Part shown: one piece after another, positions 26,880 to 37,340 of the stretch
How positions within the stretch are numbered: the first letter of the stretch is position 1
Layout: each line of letters begins with the position of its first letter
Source: Fabrea salina
Lineage: Eukaryota; Ciliophora; Heterotrichea; Heterotrichida; Fabreidae
Assembly: GCA_022984795.1 (NCBI GenBank)
Contig: JALIHJ010000022.1
Location: 227,150-291,149, forward strand
DNA length: 64,000 nucleotides
Reading direction: 5' to 3'
Notes under the pieces: generated by a model
What the model was told of the DNA's origin: nothing
What the model saw: only the letters and a program-made list of their open reading frames with translations
Databases searched by the model: none
Translations under genes and position numbers: made by a program

Positions 26880-29800
26880 ATGCTAAGTAGGGAAGGAAAG
26901 AAAACACTTAGTCAAAACAGGTTTGAACTCAGGAAGAAACTGCTTGTTGAAGGCCAGGAAGGGAGTTCTTACAGCCGAAACAGAAAACTCAAAAAGATCC
27001 CCGACGTGCAACTAGTCAAAACCTTGGAACCCGAACAAGTAAGGAAGTTATTCCAAAAAGACAGGGAATTCAGCAAAACCAAGTTAGTTTCCAATAAAAG
27101 CAGAAGGGATGTCAGTTATCTGCGGGACTTCAGAAACAAAGACCTGCGCTTTACAAGACAAGGCTTTGGAGTCTACCCCACAGAAATCAGCCACTTGAGA
27201 AAACTGCTGGCTTGCTACGAAGAGAACTACGGGTCACCCATTCCACTCCACAACCCCCTAACTTGCACTAAAGAACAATGCGCAGACTTTTGTATAGCTT
27301 ATAAAAAACGAAGGAACTCAGGCGACATGGACGAAGACACTCCAGAGTGGCTGGAAAGGCAGTTCTTGGGGTACCCTACAGGACGCCAAGACATCAAGAA
27401 CTTAAGGAACTGGTTCAGGTACATGAAGGAGAACTTTGGAAGGGACTCGGAAAATATGAGGATAGTTTTTGAAATTTGCAAAAAAGAAATAATTAGGCAA
27501 GTAAGTGTGCAGTGTTTCGAACGAGGAGACCTTTTGGCAGAACTCTGGGAAGTGGACGAGAGCATCAACGCTGACCGGCAGAGTGAACTGAGGAGCGAAC
27601 TAGAGTCTGCTAAGAACTCTTTGCTAGCCCAGATTTCTGACCTCAAAAAATACATTGCAAAGCAAAAAGGTGACTCTGAAAAACAAAGGAAGGACTTCAA
27701 AGAAAGAATTCAAAAGAAAAAGAAAAAAGTTGAGTACTTGAAAGACTACTCTAATGAGTTGTACAAAAAACTAAACGAAATGCAAAAAAAGTACTACGAA
27801 GACCAAGCTAACTGGAGAGCTAAAGAAATCTCTTTGACCACACTGAGTCCTTTAGTGGGCTACAACAAGGAACCAGAAGACCAAAAGGTAGTAGTGGTTT
27901 CTTCTCAGAAAAAAGTTAAAAACACCCACTCAGAGCAACCATCTGCAAGAAGCATCCAAGAAGATTCTATTTTAGAAGAAGAAAGCAAAGTTCAAGATAC
28001 CCAAGCACAGGAAAGTATTGAAGAGGCACAAGAAACTCCTCAAGCAGAGGAAACTCCTGATGAAGTGCAAGAAACCCCTGATGAAGTGCAAGGAACCCTT
28101 GAAACAGTGCAAGAAACCACTAGTTCAGTAGAAATTGGAGTTCAAGTTAATTCACAAGGACCTGAAGTAGCTGTTAAGTGCCTGCAAACCTCATTTGACG
28201 AGTACAACTCTGAACAAGAGGTTAGTGAACCCGAAGCAGTCCAGGACTCAGAAGAGGCAGAAAACACCCAAGAAGAGGACAGCCAACTCCAAGAAAGTAC
28301 TGGAAAAGAACCAGAAAATCTAGAAGCTGCTGACCAAGCTCTGGAAAGTCCACAAAACCCAGAAATTGTGGGGGAAGACCTAGAAAGGCCAGAACAGAGC
28401 CCAGAAAACCCAGAAGGTCCAGACCAAGCCTCAGAAGAATCCCAAAAAGACGCCAAAAGCTCAAAAAAGCGTAATCAGAAAGGCAAGAACTCCCAGGAAA
28501 AGAAAGTAATAAAACCCAAGAAGTTTAAACCTGAAAAGAAACACATTGAGCTTAGCTCGCAAAAATCCTCAGAAGTGTTTATAGTCAGTAAAGCACTCAG
28601 TGGAGTCAGTAAAGGAACTGAGGAACTAACTACTCAAAAAAAGCAGAAAGAAATAAAAGAACTAGAAGCAACAGCAGAAAGCAAGAAAAAAGACCTAGAA
28701 GACCTAGAAGCAGCCATACTGAACAAAAGTTTGCAACTACAACAAATCCAAGCAGAAATGGAACTTAGTCAACAAGCCAAAGCTAATGAAGCTTTAGAAG
28801 ACGAGGAGCTAGATGAGTCTTTGAGAAGCTTAATTCCTAAAGGAGCGCATATTCCAAGTTGGAAAGCAGGTTATAACGTTGGGTACGAAAAAGGAGTAGT
28901 TGCTGGGTACAAAGACGGAGAACAGTTTGGCAAAGAAGAAGGAGTCATGGAAGGTTACCTGAAAGCCATTAAAGAAAGGTCTGAAGACAACTCTGAGCTG
29001 GAAGAACAAGAAAGCCAGTACATGCAAATGCACTCTTTTATAGAAGAAGACAGTGTAGTTGAACCCAAGCCAATTCTGCCTAAGATCGGAAACAGAATCA
29101 ACAGAATTACTAAGTTCCACGAATTCAACTTCCACAGAAAAGACCCCTCAGCCCACAAAAAGTCAAGTCCTGCTTTGGGCCTCCTGCAGAACTTTCTTCG
29201 AAAAAAACTTGAAACTATCAAAAAGAAGTCTACAATGAGCCGCAAAATGGTCAATAGAATAGTTGCCAATTTATACCATAGCCTCTTTGACACTGAACTT
29301 AACCAAACCTTAGTGGAGTACATTTACGATGACTTTATCAATAAGTACGGACTTAAAAAGGTAGCGGAAAAGAAGTACTTGGAGTTCATTGCTTCAGTGA
29401 TAAGACACTCTGAGTACAGAAGAAGCAGGATGTTTGTGAAGTTCATTGGCATAGCTAAGAAGATAAACCTAGAAAACTACACCAAAATGGGCTTTGAGTT
29501 TTATCTGCCGTGCTTGCAGTTCATGATGAACTCCAAAATTGGAATAGTTATAAACTACGACGACACCGAAGACAAACAAATGTTTCCTGTGTCACGTGCT
29601 ATAGAATGCACTAGGGAAAACCTCCACTTTTTGTACGAAAAACAAAAACTGCAAGAAATAGTTAATAAAATCGAACGCTCAGCCACTGAAGACCCGAAAA
29701 AGATCAACAGAGGAGGACTGGTTGAACTAGAGTTTGTACTAGAAGTTCTCTGTGAAGCCTTTGAGTCACACCGAGAAAACATAGAAAATGGAGTTGGAGT

Positions 29801-30311
29801 TCTTTTAGATGCCATTGGCAACCAAGAAGACTCCATCACCAAAGCTGAGCTGGAAGTCTTAATCAGACAAATTTCCCCAGAAAGACTCATGATGCTTAAA
29901 GAAGACGAAGAAGACAGTAACTCCAGCAGAGTGAGGAGCGCAAGGGTTAACTCGGACATTTTGGAGAAACAAGAGTTCTCTTTAGAAGAGCTAATGAACA
30001 AGTGCATTTACAAAAACTTTTTGGGACTGAAGGACGTTAAGAACTTCTACGACCCAGAGTCTCAAAACTTAGAAGAAGACATCCTCAGCATGGCCCAGAA
30101 AAGACCAGTGCTTCAAACGATCATTGACCAAATAAACCAAGTTCCTGACAACATTAAAAAAATCATTCCTGCTTTGGAGTGGCAAACCAAACTGGACTTT
30201 TTGCTTGAAAATTCCAACACTTCTGAAGGGAAATACAAAGTGCTGGGCTGGAAAATCTTTGAAAAAGAACTAGAATGGATCCAAAAAGAGTATTTGGCAG
30301 ACACTCAGTAG
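26880..30311 (+). CDS. Large ciliary-type protein with axonemal-dynein-light-chain-like segment
   Basis: Not assigned to a named family. The 1143-residue product has a basic N-terminus, then a conserved-looking block around residues 190-220 (CKKEIIRQVSVQCFERGDLLAELW). This resembles the RQ-V-C-ERG-LL motif of axonemal dynein light chain/AXDND1 proteins. A coiled coil follows, then an acidic low-complexity region (residues ~370-560, rich in Glu, Gln and Pro). Next is a Gly/Tyr periodic stretch (GYNVGYEKGVVAGYKDGEQFG) of the deca-GX3 kind, and finally a helical C-terminal domain with an EF-hand-like part. The position after CFAP251 and CFAP221 supports an axonemal role by association only. Confidence 0.65.
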   Translation: MLSREGKKTLSQNRFELRKKLLVEGQEGSSYSRNRKLKKIPDVQLVKTLEPEQVRKLFQKDREFSKTKLVSNKSRRDVSYLRDFRNKDLRFTRQGFGVYPTEISHLRKLLACYEENYGSPIPLHNPLTCTKEQCADFCIAYKKRRNSGDMDEDTPEWLERQFLGYPTGRQDIKNLRNWFRYMKENFGRDSENMRIVFEICKKEIIRQVSVQCFERGDLLAELWEVDESINADRQSELRSELESAKNSLLAQISDLKKYIAKQKGDSEKQRKDFKERIQKKKKKVEYLKDYSNELYKKLNEMQKKYYEDQANWRAKEISLTTLSPLVGYNKEPEDQKVVVVSSQKKVKNTHSEQPSARSIQEDSILEEESKVQDTQAQESIEEAQETPQAEETPDEVQETPDEVQGTLETVQETTSSVEIGVQVNSQGPEVAVKCLQTSFDEYNSEQEVSEPEAVQDSEEAENTQEEDSQLQESTGKEPENLEAADQALESPQNPEIVGEDLERPEQSPENPEGPDQASEESQKDAKSSKKRNQKGKNSQEKKVIKPKKFKPEKKHIELSSQKSSEVFIVSKALSGVSKGTEELTTQKKQKEIKELEATAESKKKDLEDLEAAILNKSLQLQQIQAEMELSQQAKANEALEDEELDESLRSLIPKGAHIPSWKAGYNVGYEKGVVAGYKDGEQFGKEEGVMEGYLKAIKERSEDNSELEEQESQYMQMHSFIEEDSVVEPKPILPKIGNRINRITKFHEFNFHRKDPSAHKKSSPALGLLQNFLRKKLETIKKKSTMSRKMVNRIVANLYHSLFDTELNQTLVEYIYDDFINKYGLKKVAEKKYLEFIASVIRHSEYRRSRMFVKFIGIAKKINLENYTKMGFEFYLPCLQFMMNSKIGIVINYDDTEDKQMFPVSRAIECTRENLHFLYEKQKLQEIVNKIERSATEDPKKINRGGLVELEFVLEVLCEAFESHRENIENGVGVLLDAIGNQEDSITKAELEVLIRQISPERLMMLKEDEEDSNSSRVRSARVNSDILEKQEFSLEELMNKCIYKNFLGLKDVKNFYDPESQNLEEDILSMAQKRPVLQTIIDQINQVPDNIKKIIPALEWQTKLDFLLENSNTSEGKYKVLGWKIFEKELEWIQKEYLADTQ

Positions 30312-30336
30312 TTAATTAAATAAGAACATTCTATCA

Positions 30337-31299
30337 ATGTGGAGGAAGCTGATGATTCCAGCAGTCGTAGGCTTAGGTGGAGCCAACGCCTTTTTAAAAG
30401 ACTTAAGCACAGCAGAGGTCTGTGAAGGAACACTTCCTTCAGTTTTCAGAATACTTGTTTACCACCCTTTAAACGGAACACTTGTAGGAATAGGTTCTGG
30501 GTTCTTCATCAGACCTGACGGAACCGCTTTGACGGCGTGCCACGTGATCATTCCACAGCACAAACTCAAAGTTAAACTAGACAACGGAAAAGAACTAGAA
30601 GCTAAGTTTCTAGCAGGCCACCATCCCACCGACATAGGCCTCATTAAAGTCCACACACAAGACCCCATCATTCCTGTTAAAGTAGGCAACTCTGACCAAC
30701 TGAAGCGGGGGGAGCAAGTTATCCATATTGGCAACACAATGTTCAGTGACTCAAACGACATCGATGTAGGCTACGTGAACAAACTAGACGACGACACTCC
30801 AGAGTGGCTGAAGTCCCAACTAAAAGGAGACATAGCTCCTCCAGAGTCAGGACTGAGTTTCATAAAGACCACAGGCTCAGTGAGACCTGGATTTTCAGGG
30901 GGTCCTCTCGTGAACATGAAAGGTGAAGTTGTAGGACTCATTTCTAGAGTTTTTGTGCAGATGCACCAAACAGGTCCTGAACACGAAGGAGCTAGCATCC
31001 CTATGAACTTTGTAGAAACTATCATCAAGCAACTTGAAGAAAGAGGCCAGGTAGAAAGACCCTACATTGGGTGCAGCTTCATGAAAGTAGAAGACGGACT
31101 AGGGATCTTGAAGGTCCAGCCTGGTTCTCCAGCTGAAGCCTCTGGACTTAAAGTTGGAGACGTACTTTTAGCAGTCAACAACAAAAAGATGAAGCACCCT
31201 GAAGACTTCTTTAAAGTCATAGGCTACCAAAAAGGAGTGGAGTTTAACCTTGAAGTTCTTAGGTCCCAAAAAACAATCAACTTAACCATTAGTGCTTAA
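30337..31299 (+). CDS. HtrA/Deg-type serine protease with PDZ domain
   Basis: The 320-residue protein has a trypsin-like HtrA protease domain followed by one PDZ domain (YIGCSFMKVEDGLGILKVQPGS context, residues ~235-315). The catalytic triad is visible as H in ALTACHVI, D in HPTDIGLIKV and S in RPGFSGGPLV; the usual GNSGGP is GFSGGP here. The hydrophobic N-terminus (MWRKLMIPAVVGLGGANAF) could be a mitochondrial targeting or signal sequence. HtrA proteases act in protein quality control in mitochondria or the secretory pathway; localisation here is undecided. Confidence 0.9.
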   Translation: MWRKLMIPAVVGLGGANAFLKDLSTAEVCEGTLPSVFRILVYHPLNGTLVGIGSGFFIRPDGTALTACHVIIPQHKLKVKLDNGKELEAKFLAGHHPTDIGLIKVHTQDPIIPVKVGNSDQLKRGEQVIHIGNTMFSDSNDIDVGYVNKLDDDTPEWLKSQLKGDIAPPESGLSFIKTTGSVRPGFSGGPLVNMKGEVVGLISRVFVQMHQTGPEHEGASIPMNFVETIIKQLEERGQVERPYIGCSFMKVEDGLGILKVQPGSPAEASGLKVGDVLLAVNNKKMKHPEDFFKVIGYQKGVEFNLEVLRSQKTINLTISA

Positions 31300-31304
31300 T
31301 AAAA

Positions 31305-34300
31305 ATGCTTTTGATACTGCTGTTTGACTTAGTAACTGGGGGTTTGCTTGCCCCTGTGAATCCAAAACCTATCCAACTCTCCACTAACAACATCAACCAG
31401 CACTCTGACTACACATTCTTTTTCCAAATATCTTCTTATGTGCCTGAGTCTTCAGTCCTTAGGATCAAGTTTCCCGAAAACAACTACCAAGCAGGCCTGG
31501 GAATGGGTTCCTGCGTTGCTGAGAACTGGAGCCAGCAAACAGTTTCCTGCAGTGTTTCAGGAACCACATTAGAAGTTACTTTGAGTGAAATGAGTAATGC
31601 AGAGCCCAAAATCACCTACTCAGTAAAGGTTTTTGGAGTGCAGAACCCAGGTTCAAGGGGAGGAACTGGAATGTTTTCTTTAGAAACTAGGAAAGGAGTT
31701 AACATCCTTGACTACAACGACTACTTTGGCGAAATAGGTTTAACTGAAGAAGTAAGTGCCATTGTTTCCGCTAGTGTGGCTTGTGACTCCAACTGTAAGT
31801 CTGGCCAGGTTGCCCAGTACACCTTTTCTTACAATAATGTGGTGAATTACCTAGAAAAAACTAGGATCTTCATTGAGTTTCCTAGTACTTTGCAGTTAGG
31901 TACTGCTTGTTCTTCTTCTGAAATTCCAGCCATAAAGTGCTCGGTTTCAAACAACTTAGTTTCTATTGAAAAGGTTCCAGAGATGCCAAGTGGAACAAGC
32001 ATTTCAGTAACCTTCAGCAGTGTCCAGAACCCACCTTACAGTGGAAGCGTAGGTGACTTTAAAGTCTGGACTTACTCTCCCAAAGTAGAAACCAAACTTG
32101 AAGAATCAGCCTCTGTGCCAGGCCCCACGGTGATTGCTAACGACATTACTAACATAGAAGTCTGTCCCTCGGGCTCTTGTACTCAAAACTACTCCCGAAT
32201 CATCCAAGGCAACTCCCAAACCTACTACTTAAGTGTCACTACCACAAACCCTGTGCCTAACGGTGGAGTAGTTGTTATTGATTTTCTCTCTGGTTTCCAA
32301 ATACGCCAAAACTCTTGTTTAGTTACCTCAGGCCTTCAAAACCAAGGCTACACAGAAGAAGACCAAGTTTTGTGCGAATTAGTTTCTTCCCAGCTTAGAA
32401 TATCCAAGTTCGCAGAGTTCCAACCAGGCAGTTTTGAACTCCAACTAATAGCACAAAACCCCTCTCCAGGAACTCACACCCCTATTTCTGTAAGTACTTT
32501 TTATGACTCAGGCATGACTAAGGAGATAGACAACGGAAGCATGGGAAGTGTGGTGGTGGAAAGCACTACTTCTCTGGGCAAATTTGAAATATCTTGGAGT
32601 GGGTCCCTGAATGTGAATGTAGGAGTCACAGCTTCAATCATCTTTAGACCCACCACTGACCTGAACTGTCCTGACGTAACTATAGAAATGGAGTTTGGAG
32701 ACAGCTTTGGGTTCAATGGAAACCCAAGTGGAAAACTGACTCCGCATGACGTGTACCCTGAACTTGCAATAACGCCTGCTTGGTCTTCAGGGACTCTTAC
32801 TTTTCCAACAACTGGAACCAACACCCTTCTTTCTAATGAAGACAACCAAGTTGAGTTCGGAAGTAGTGGCACTGGCCTTGTGCTGCCCTCTACTCCTGGA
32901 ACTTACTTTTTCGAAGTAACAATTAAAACCACTACAGGACATATTGAAGCGAAGTTGTTTGAAATGGAAGTCCTTCCAGATAGTTTGTCTGGGAGTTTAG
33001 AAGTGTTCAGCGACGATGTGGAGGCTTTTTCTATATACGAAGTAAGCTTTACTCCCAGTATAGACATTCCTGATGGAAAAGTTCCTGAAGTAGTGTCTGA
33101 TTCTTGGGGAACTATTGACTTGCTGTTTCCTACCTTGGACTCTAACTTGCAGTACTTGTGGAAGACTGATTTAGGCACTTCTTTAGCCGAAGGAGGAACT
33201 GTTCCTTGCAAGGGCATCCAAAACATCCAGCCCTACCAAGACAATATTAGTTGCAAACTAATTCCTGCAACTTCTGTAGTCACCGACCAGTACTCTATTG
33301 TGAGAGTAACTAACTTTGCTGCAATTTACAGAAACCTCGAAGCTAAGTTGCACATCTCCAAAATCGAAAACATTCAAACAGCCCAACTAAAGCCAGAAAT
33401 CCAGGTTAAAACTTACTCCATCAACCAAAGAAAGTACCAACTACTCAATAGTGGAAGTTTCCAACTCCCCAGAGTTTCTTACCAAGACAATAACCCTGAC
33501 TTGCCTCCTGTGAACGGACGCTCTCCTCCTCCTTACGGAGACTCCCAAAACACTATTACTTTTTCTCCTAACACTGTCAACTCCCAAACTGTTTTGTCAT
33601 TTACTTTGTGGACTGAAAAACCAATAACTACCGGAGGTTCAATTATACTAAAGTTTCCGCAAACTTTTCCTCTTCCTCATACAGAAATTAATTGCTACAT
33701 TAACTACTCCCAAAAGCAAACTTGCTACACCTACCCTGATGCTGCTTGGATAGGAGTAACTACTTCAGTGCCTCTAACAGACCATGAAGAGTACTCATTC
33801 ACCATCACTGGACTCAAAACACCCAACCAGCGCGAAGAACCCCAAAGTGTTCAAATGGTGCTAGTTTCCTCCCACAAGGAGTCAGAGTATTCCTACTTCA
33901 CAGAATTAAACTACTTTGAACCAGGCAATATAGAGTCCGTAAACGTGTGGAGTGACTCTAAAGAAGCTATGCAGCCTGGAGTTACTTACACTTGGCAGTT
34001 TACTTTGACAAACAGCATTAATAAAGGTGGGCTTTTGGTTTTGACCTTTCCTAAGGAAAACTACGTGCTGGACCTTACTCCTTCACCTACTTGCGAGGTT
34101 TCCTCTGGACTGAGTGGTCAAATTCAGTGCAGTGTTGCAAGGAACTCTGTAAAGGTACTGAACTTCGAGAACCATACTGCAGGCAACGAAATACAAATAC
34201 TTATCCACAAAGTACTGAATCCCCAAAACCAAGGACTCACTGGCAAGTTCTCGATTGAAAGTTATTCAGAACAGTCCAAACTTGTCGATGCTGTTTATGA

Positions 34301-37300
34301 CATCACTGGGGTAGTTATAGAGTCCAAGTCAAAAATAGGGACTCTTAAGTTCCTGGACTTCTTTGCAGACCCCCTGAATGGAAACTCATTAGCTGACTAC
34401 ACTCTTTCACTTAAACCTTCAAAAAGTATTCCTGAGGGTTCAGTTATAAAAGTGACTTTCACTGGCTTTGCAACATTGCCAAACCCTCCTAGTTGCAGTG
34501 TTTCAGGAGGACTTGAGACTTTCGAGAGTTGCTTAAGCACTGGAAACACCATAAGTATAACTACAGACTTAACTTATCAAAAAACTTCAATTGCACAGCC
34601 CATAAACATGACTTTTCACGGAATCCAAAACTTTGCTTCAAACACTACTTCTGACTTGGTTGAAGTAAAGATTTCCAATGCAGGAGTTACCTTAGAAGAG
34701 ACTCCTACAAGTGAAGAAAACAGAAAAATAACTACTGTACAAGAACCCAAGTCGTTACAGTTGCTGAGTTTAAGGTACTCGCCTGTAACTCCTGCACAAA
34801 GGTCTGAGTACAACTTTACTTTTTCAGTCCAAGCTGGATTAGAGTGTCCTTTGGTGATTGAGTTCCCCCGAACATACCCCAGAGGACTTGCCCAAGGAAT
34901 TAAGTGCTACTCCACAGAACTTTCGAGGCGCTTTGACTCCCAAGTTAGCTGCAAAGTGGAATCAAGAAAGTTGGAGGTTTACAACACCCAACTTTTAGAA
35001 AACTTCACTCTTTCCGTCAGGTACATCCACAACCCTAACAGCGGAAATGCCCAGCAAAAGTTTTCATTCTACACAAAATGTGGCTACCAAATGCTTAGTT
35101 ACGGGGAGTACACTAATAAGGACATGTTCCAAACTCAACCCCTAGAAATGTTCCTAGACAGCACTACTATCAAAGAAAGCAGTATTTCTTACTCAAACGA
35201 AGAAATCACCCTTGCAGCAAACTCAAGTTTTGTTTTTTCTGGAGCTGACACTGACAGAATCATAGTTGACTTCCCTTTTGACTACAAATTAGATTACTTG
35301 CCAAACAACCTTTTCTGCGACTCAAGCTGCGTAAGTGGAAACTCAGAACCATGCACTTACTCTTCCAATCAGGTTTCTATACAAGGATTTGTTTACGCAA
35401 CCTCTTGTCCAGACCAGCTTGTAGTTAACCTCAGAGGACTAGAAAATCCCCATGTTGAGGGGCAGGCCAACTATATTTCAGTTTCGATTTACAACGGAGT
35501 GACTCAAAGAATCTTTGCCAAAACTTTTCCCAACCTTAATGTTGCCGAAGCTTTTAGTTACCAAAAGAAGGGCAGAGAAATCCTCATGAACCAAAAAAAG
35601 GAGTTTTCAGTAGTCAAAGGAACTATGACTAACTCTATGACAGCCCAAGTAGAGGGAGGTGCTAGTGCAAGTTTAAAGTTTAAAGGCCAAGTAAGCGAAA
35701 CTGAGTGTCAGCTAGAACCCCAAGAATTGAGTTTTGAGCCTGGAGAAGACCAAAAAACATGGGCAGTGTCTTGCAGTCCTTCTGCCTCAACAGGAGAGCA
35801 CTACATTCACTGGAGTTTTGACGAAAGTCTTCTGGATTACTACTCTCCAATAACTCGGAGTGTATTCTACGTAGAAGAAGGCTTTACTGAACTCATAAGT
35901 GCCAGTAGTATAGGAGTAGTGCCTTTAGGAGGTCAGAGCTTTCCTGTGACAGTTTCTTTGTCCCGACCTCCCAACTTCTTAGTAAAAGTAGTTTTGAGCA
36001 AGGTTGGAGTCTTACCTACAGGGGCTGTGATTTCTCCAGACGTTCTTGAGTTTGCTCAAGGGGAAACCACTAAGGACTTTAACGTTGAAGTAAGTCTAGA
36101 CTCCTACGGTTTGGAAGGCAAAGTAAGACTTAGTGTTTACGGACAAAATGCAAAGAGTTACTCACTTGAAAAAGAACTACTTACTTACACTGTAGGCAAA
36201 AAAGACGCTTTCAACCCCCTGATTATTGACTATCAGACTACAAAGGTAAGTAGAACATCTGCTACTTTTTCTGTAGTTGCTAACGAGCCATGCAACGTTT
36301 ACTGGATGCTCTCTAAGCACGGAACAAGACAGCCTACCTTAGCTGAAATAAAAGCCCAGGCTCTCAACGAAACAGGTTTGGAGGACCAGCCTAGGTTTGG
36401 AAGGACTTACTCCTATACTGCACCTGAGTCTAACAGATTCTTTTACACAGTAAGTGTAAGTGGCTTAGTTGCCCAAAATAACTATTCCATGTTCTTTGAA
36501 GTAGTTGACTTGGGCGGAAACAAAGCTCTAGAAAGTCCCTTTATACCATTCAGCACTCCAGACAGGTTTCGGTCTGCTACCTTTACTCTAGAGTTCACCG
36601 AAGAGATTGGCAATGTGGAAGAGGTGCTACAACTCATCAGCCAGCTCCTTCAGGTCAAACCAGAAAGAGTTATTCAGAGAAAGGACTACTCTGGAAGCAC
36701 AGGGTCTGCTCCTAAAACCACTTACCACTCCAAAAACTACACTACTTCTTCAGGAATTTCTCGAAGACTCCAAGGAGCAACCCAACTAGACGTTGTGGTA
36801 CTGCCTGACCCCCACTCTTCTTCCCAGGACTCTCCTAAAGCTCTAGCAGAGTCCCTGGACTTACAAGTTATAGCCAACAGGTTTCCTGAGTTCAAAAAGT
36901 CCAGTTCGCCACAAGAAATATATGGAGTTCTGCCTCTGCTTAAAACCAAGCCTAGAGTTGTCTCAGCTGTAAGTTCTAACTTGGTAGTAAGTGACTTATC
37001 ACTTTTTGAACCAGGAAAAGTCAGTTTGTGCTTAACTAAGTACAAAACAAGCATGGGCAGTCCTGTTCCAAGTCAGATTGTAAACGGACTGAATCCCAGG
37101 AATCATAAATGCGAGCACTTCCTTAAAGTTGAAGCAAACTCAGTTCCGCAGAAAGTGAACTTTGACCAAATAGCAAAAGACACAGAGTACAGACTGTTTG
37201 TGTCAGCTGAGAACACCCTAGAAGGGTACCCTGATGTTATGGACTACGTTTACCAAGTAGCTTTCACTACCTACGGAATGAACGACGAACAAAGCTGTCT

Positions 37301-37337
37301 TTACGTGCTGAGTTTAAGCTTGATGCTTTTAATTTAA
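31305..37337 (+). CDS. Giant secreted, probably GPI-anchored, beta-sandwich repeat surface protein
   Basis: The 2010-residue protein has a signal peptide (MLLILLFDLVTGGLLAP). About ten divergent repeats of 120-150 residues follow. Each repeat has a YTFxF/YTWQF strand, a hydrophobic I-x-FP strand, a Cys pair, and a closing V-x2-(V/I)QNP or LNPQNQG-like motif (for example VFGVQNPGSRGG, FSSVQNPPYSG, IHKVLNPQNQG). Residues ~1490-1640 resemble a Calx-beta-like region. The extreme C-terminus (DEQSCLYVLSLSLMLLI) is a hydrophobic tail after small residues, as in GPI signals. Many N-x-S/T sites are present. No enzyme motif is seen; an adhesive or surface-coat role is inferred. Confidence 0.8.
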   Translation: MLLILLFDLVTGGLLAPVNPKPIQLSTNNINQHSDYTFFFQISSYVPESSVLRIKFPENNYQAGLGMGSCVAENWSQQTVSCSVSGTTLEVTLSEMSNAEPKITYSVKVFGVQNPGSRGGTGMFSLETRKGVNILDYNDYFGEIGLTEEVSAIVSASVACDSNCKSGQVAQYTFSYNNVVNYLEKTRIFIEFPSTLQLGTACSSSEIPAIKCSVSNNLVSIEKVPEMPSGTSISVTFSSVQNPPYSGSVGDFKVWTYSPKVETKLEESASVPGPTVIANDITNIEVCPSGSCTQNYSRIIQGNSQTYYLSVTTTNPVPNGGVVVIDFLSGFQIRQNSCLVTSGLQNQGYTEEDQVLCELVSSQLRISKFAEFQPGSFELQLIAQNPSPGTHTPISVSTFYDSGMTKEIDNGSMGSVVVESTTSLGKFEISWSGSLNVNVGVTASIIFRPTTDLNCPDVTIEMEFGDSFGFNGNPSGKLTPHDVYPELAITPAWSSGTLTFPTTGTNTLLSNEDNQVEFGSSGTGLVLPSTPGTYFFEVTIKTTTGHIEAKLFEMEVLPDSLSGSLEVFSDDVEAFSIYEVSFTPSIDIPDGKVPEVVSDSWGTIDLLFPTLDSNLQYLWKTDLGTSLAEGGTVPCKGIQNIQPYQDNISCKLIPATSVVTDQYSIVRVTNFAAIYRNLEAKLHISKIENIQTAQLKPEIQVKTYSINQRKYQLLNSGSFQLPRVSYQDNNPDLPPVNGRSPPPYGDSQNTITFSPNTVNSQTVLSFTLWTEKPITTGGSIILKFPQTFPLPHTEINCYINYSQKQTCYTYPDAAWIGVTTSVPLTDHEEYSFTITGLKTPNQREEPQSVQMVLVSSHKESEYSYFTELNYFEPGNIESVNVWSDSKEAMQPGVTYTWQFTLTNSINKGGLLVLTFPKENYVLDLTPSPTCEVSSGLSGQIQCSVARNSVKVLNFENHTAGNEIQILIHKVLNPQNQGLTGKFSIESYSEQSKLVDAVYDITGVVIESKSKIGTLKFLDFFADPLNGNSLADYTLSLKPSKSIPEGSVIKVTFTGFATLPNPPSCSVSGGLETFESCLSTGNTISITTDLTYQKTSIAQPINMTFHGIQNFASNTTSDLVEVKISNAGVTLEETPTSEENRKITTVQEPKSLQLLSLRYSPVTPAQRSEYNFTFSVQAGLECPLVIEFPRTYPRGLAQGIKCYSTELSRRFDSQVSCKVESRKLEVYNTQLLENFTLSVRYIHNPNSGNAQQKFSFYTKCGYQMLSYGEYTNKDMFQTQPLEMFLDSTTIKESSISYSNEEITLAANSSFVFSGADTDRIIVDFPFDYKLDYLPNNLFCDSSCVSGNSEPCTYSSNQVSIQGFVYATSCPDQLVVNLRGLENPHVEGQANYISVSIYNGVTQRIFAKTFPNLNVAEAFSYQKKGREILMNQKKEFSVVKGTMTNSMTAQVEGGASASLKFKGQVSETECQLEPQELSFEPGEDQKTWAVSCSPSASTGEHYIHWSFDESLLDYYSPITRSVFYVEEGFTELISASSIGVVPLGGQSFPVTVSLSRPPNFLVKVVLSKVGVLPTGAVISPDVLEFAQGETTKDFNVEVSLDSYGLEGKVRLSVYGQNAKSYSLEKELLTYTVGKKDAFNPLIIDYQTTKVSRTSATFSVVANEPCNVYWMLSKHGTRQPTLAEIKAQALNETGLEDQPRFGRTYSYTAPESNRFFYTVSVSGLVAQNNYSMFFEVVDLGGNKALESPFIPFSTPDRFRSATFTLEFTEEIGNVEEVLQLISQLLQVKPERVIQRKDYSGSTGSAPKTTYHSKNYTTSSGISRRLQGATQLDVVVLPDPHSSSQDSPKALAESLDLQVIANRFPEFKKSSSPQEIYGVLPLLKTKPRVVSAVSSNLVVSDLSLFEPGKVSLCLTKYKTSMGSPVPSQIVNGLNPRNHKCEHFLKVEANSVPQKVNFDQIAKDTEYRLFVSAENTLEGYPDVMDYVYQVAFTTYGMNDEQSCLYVLSLSLMLLI

Positions 37338-37340
37338 TAA

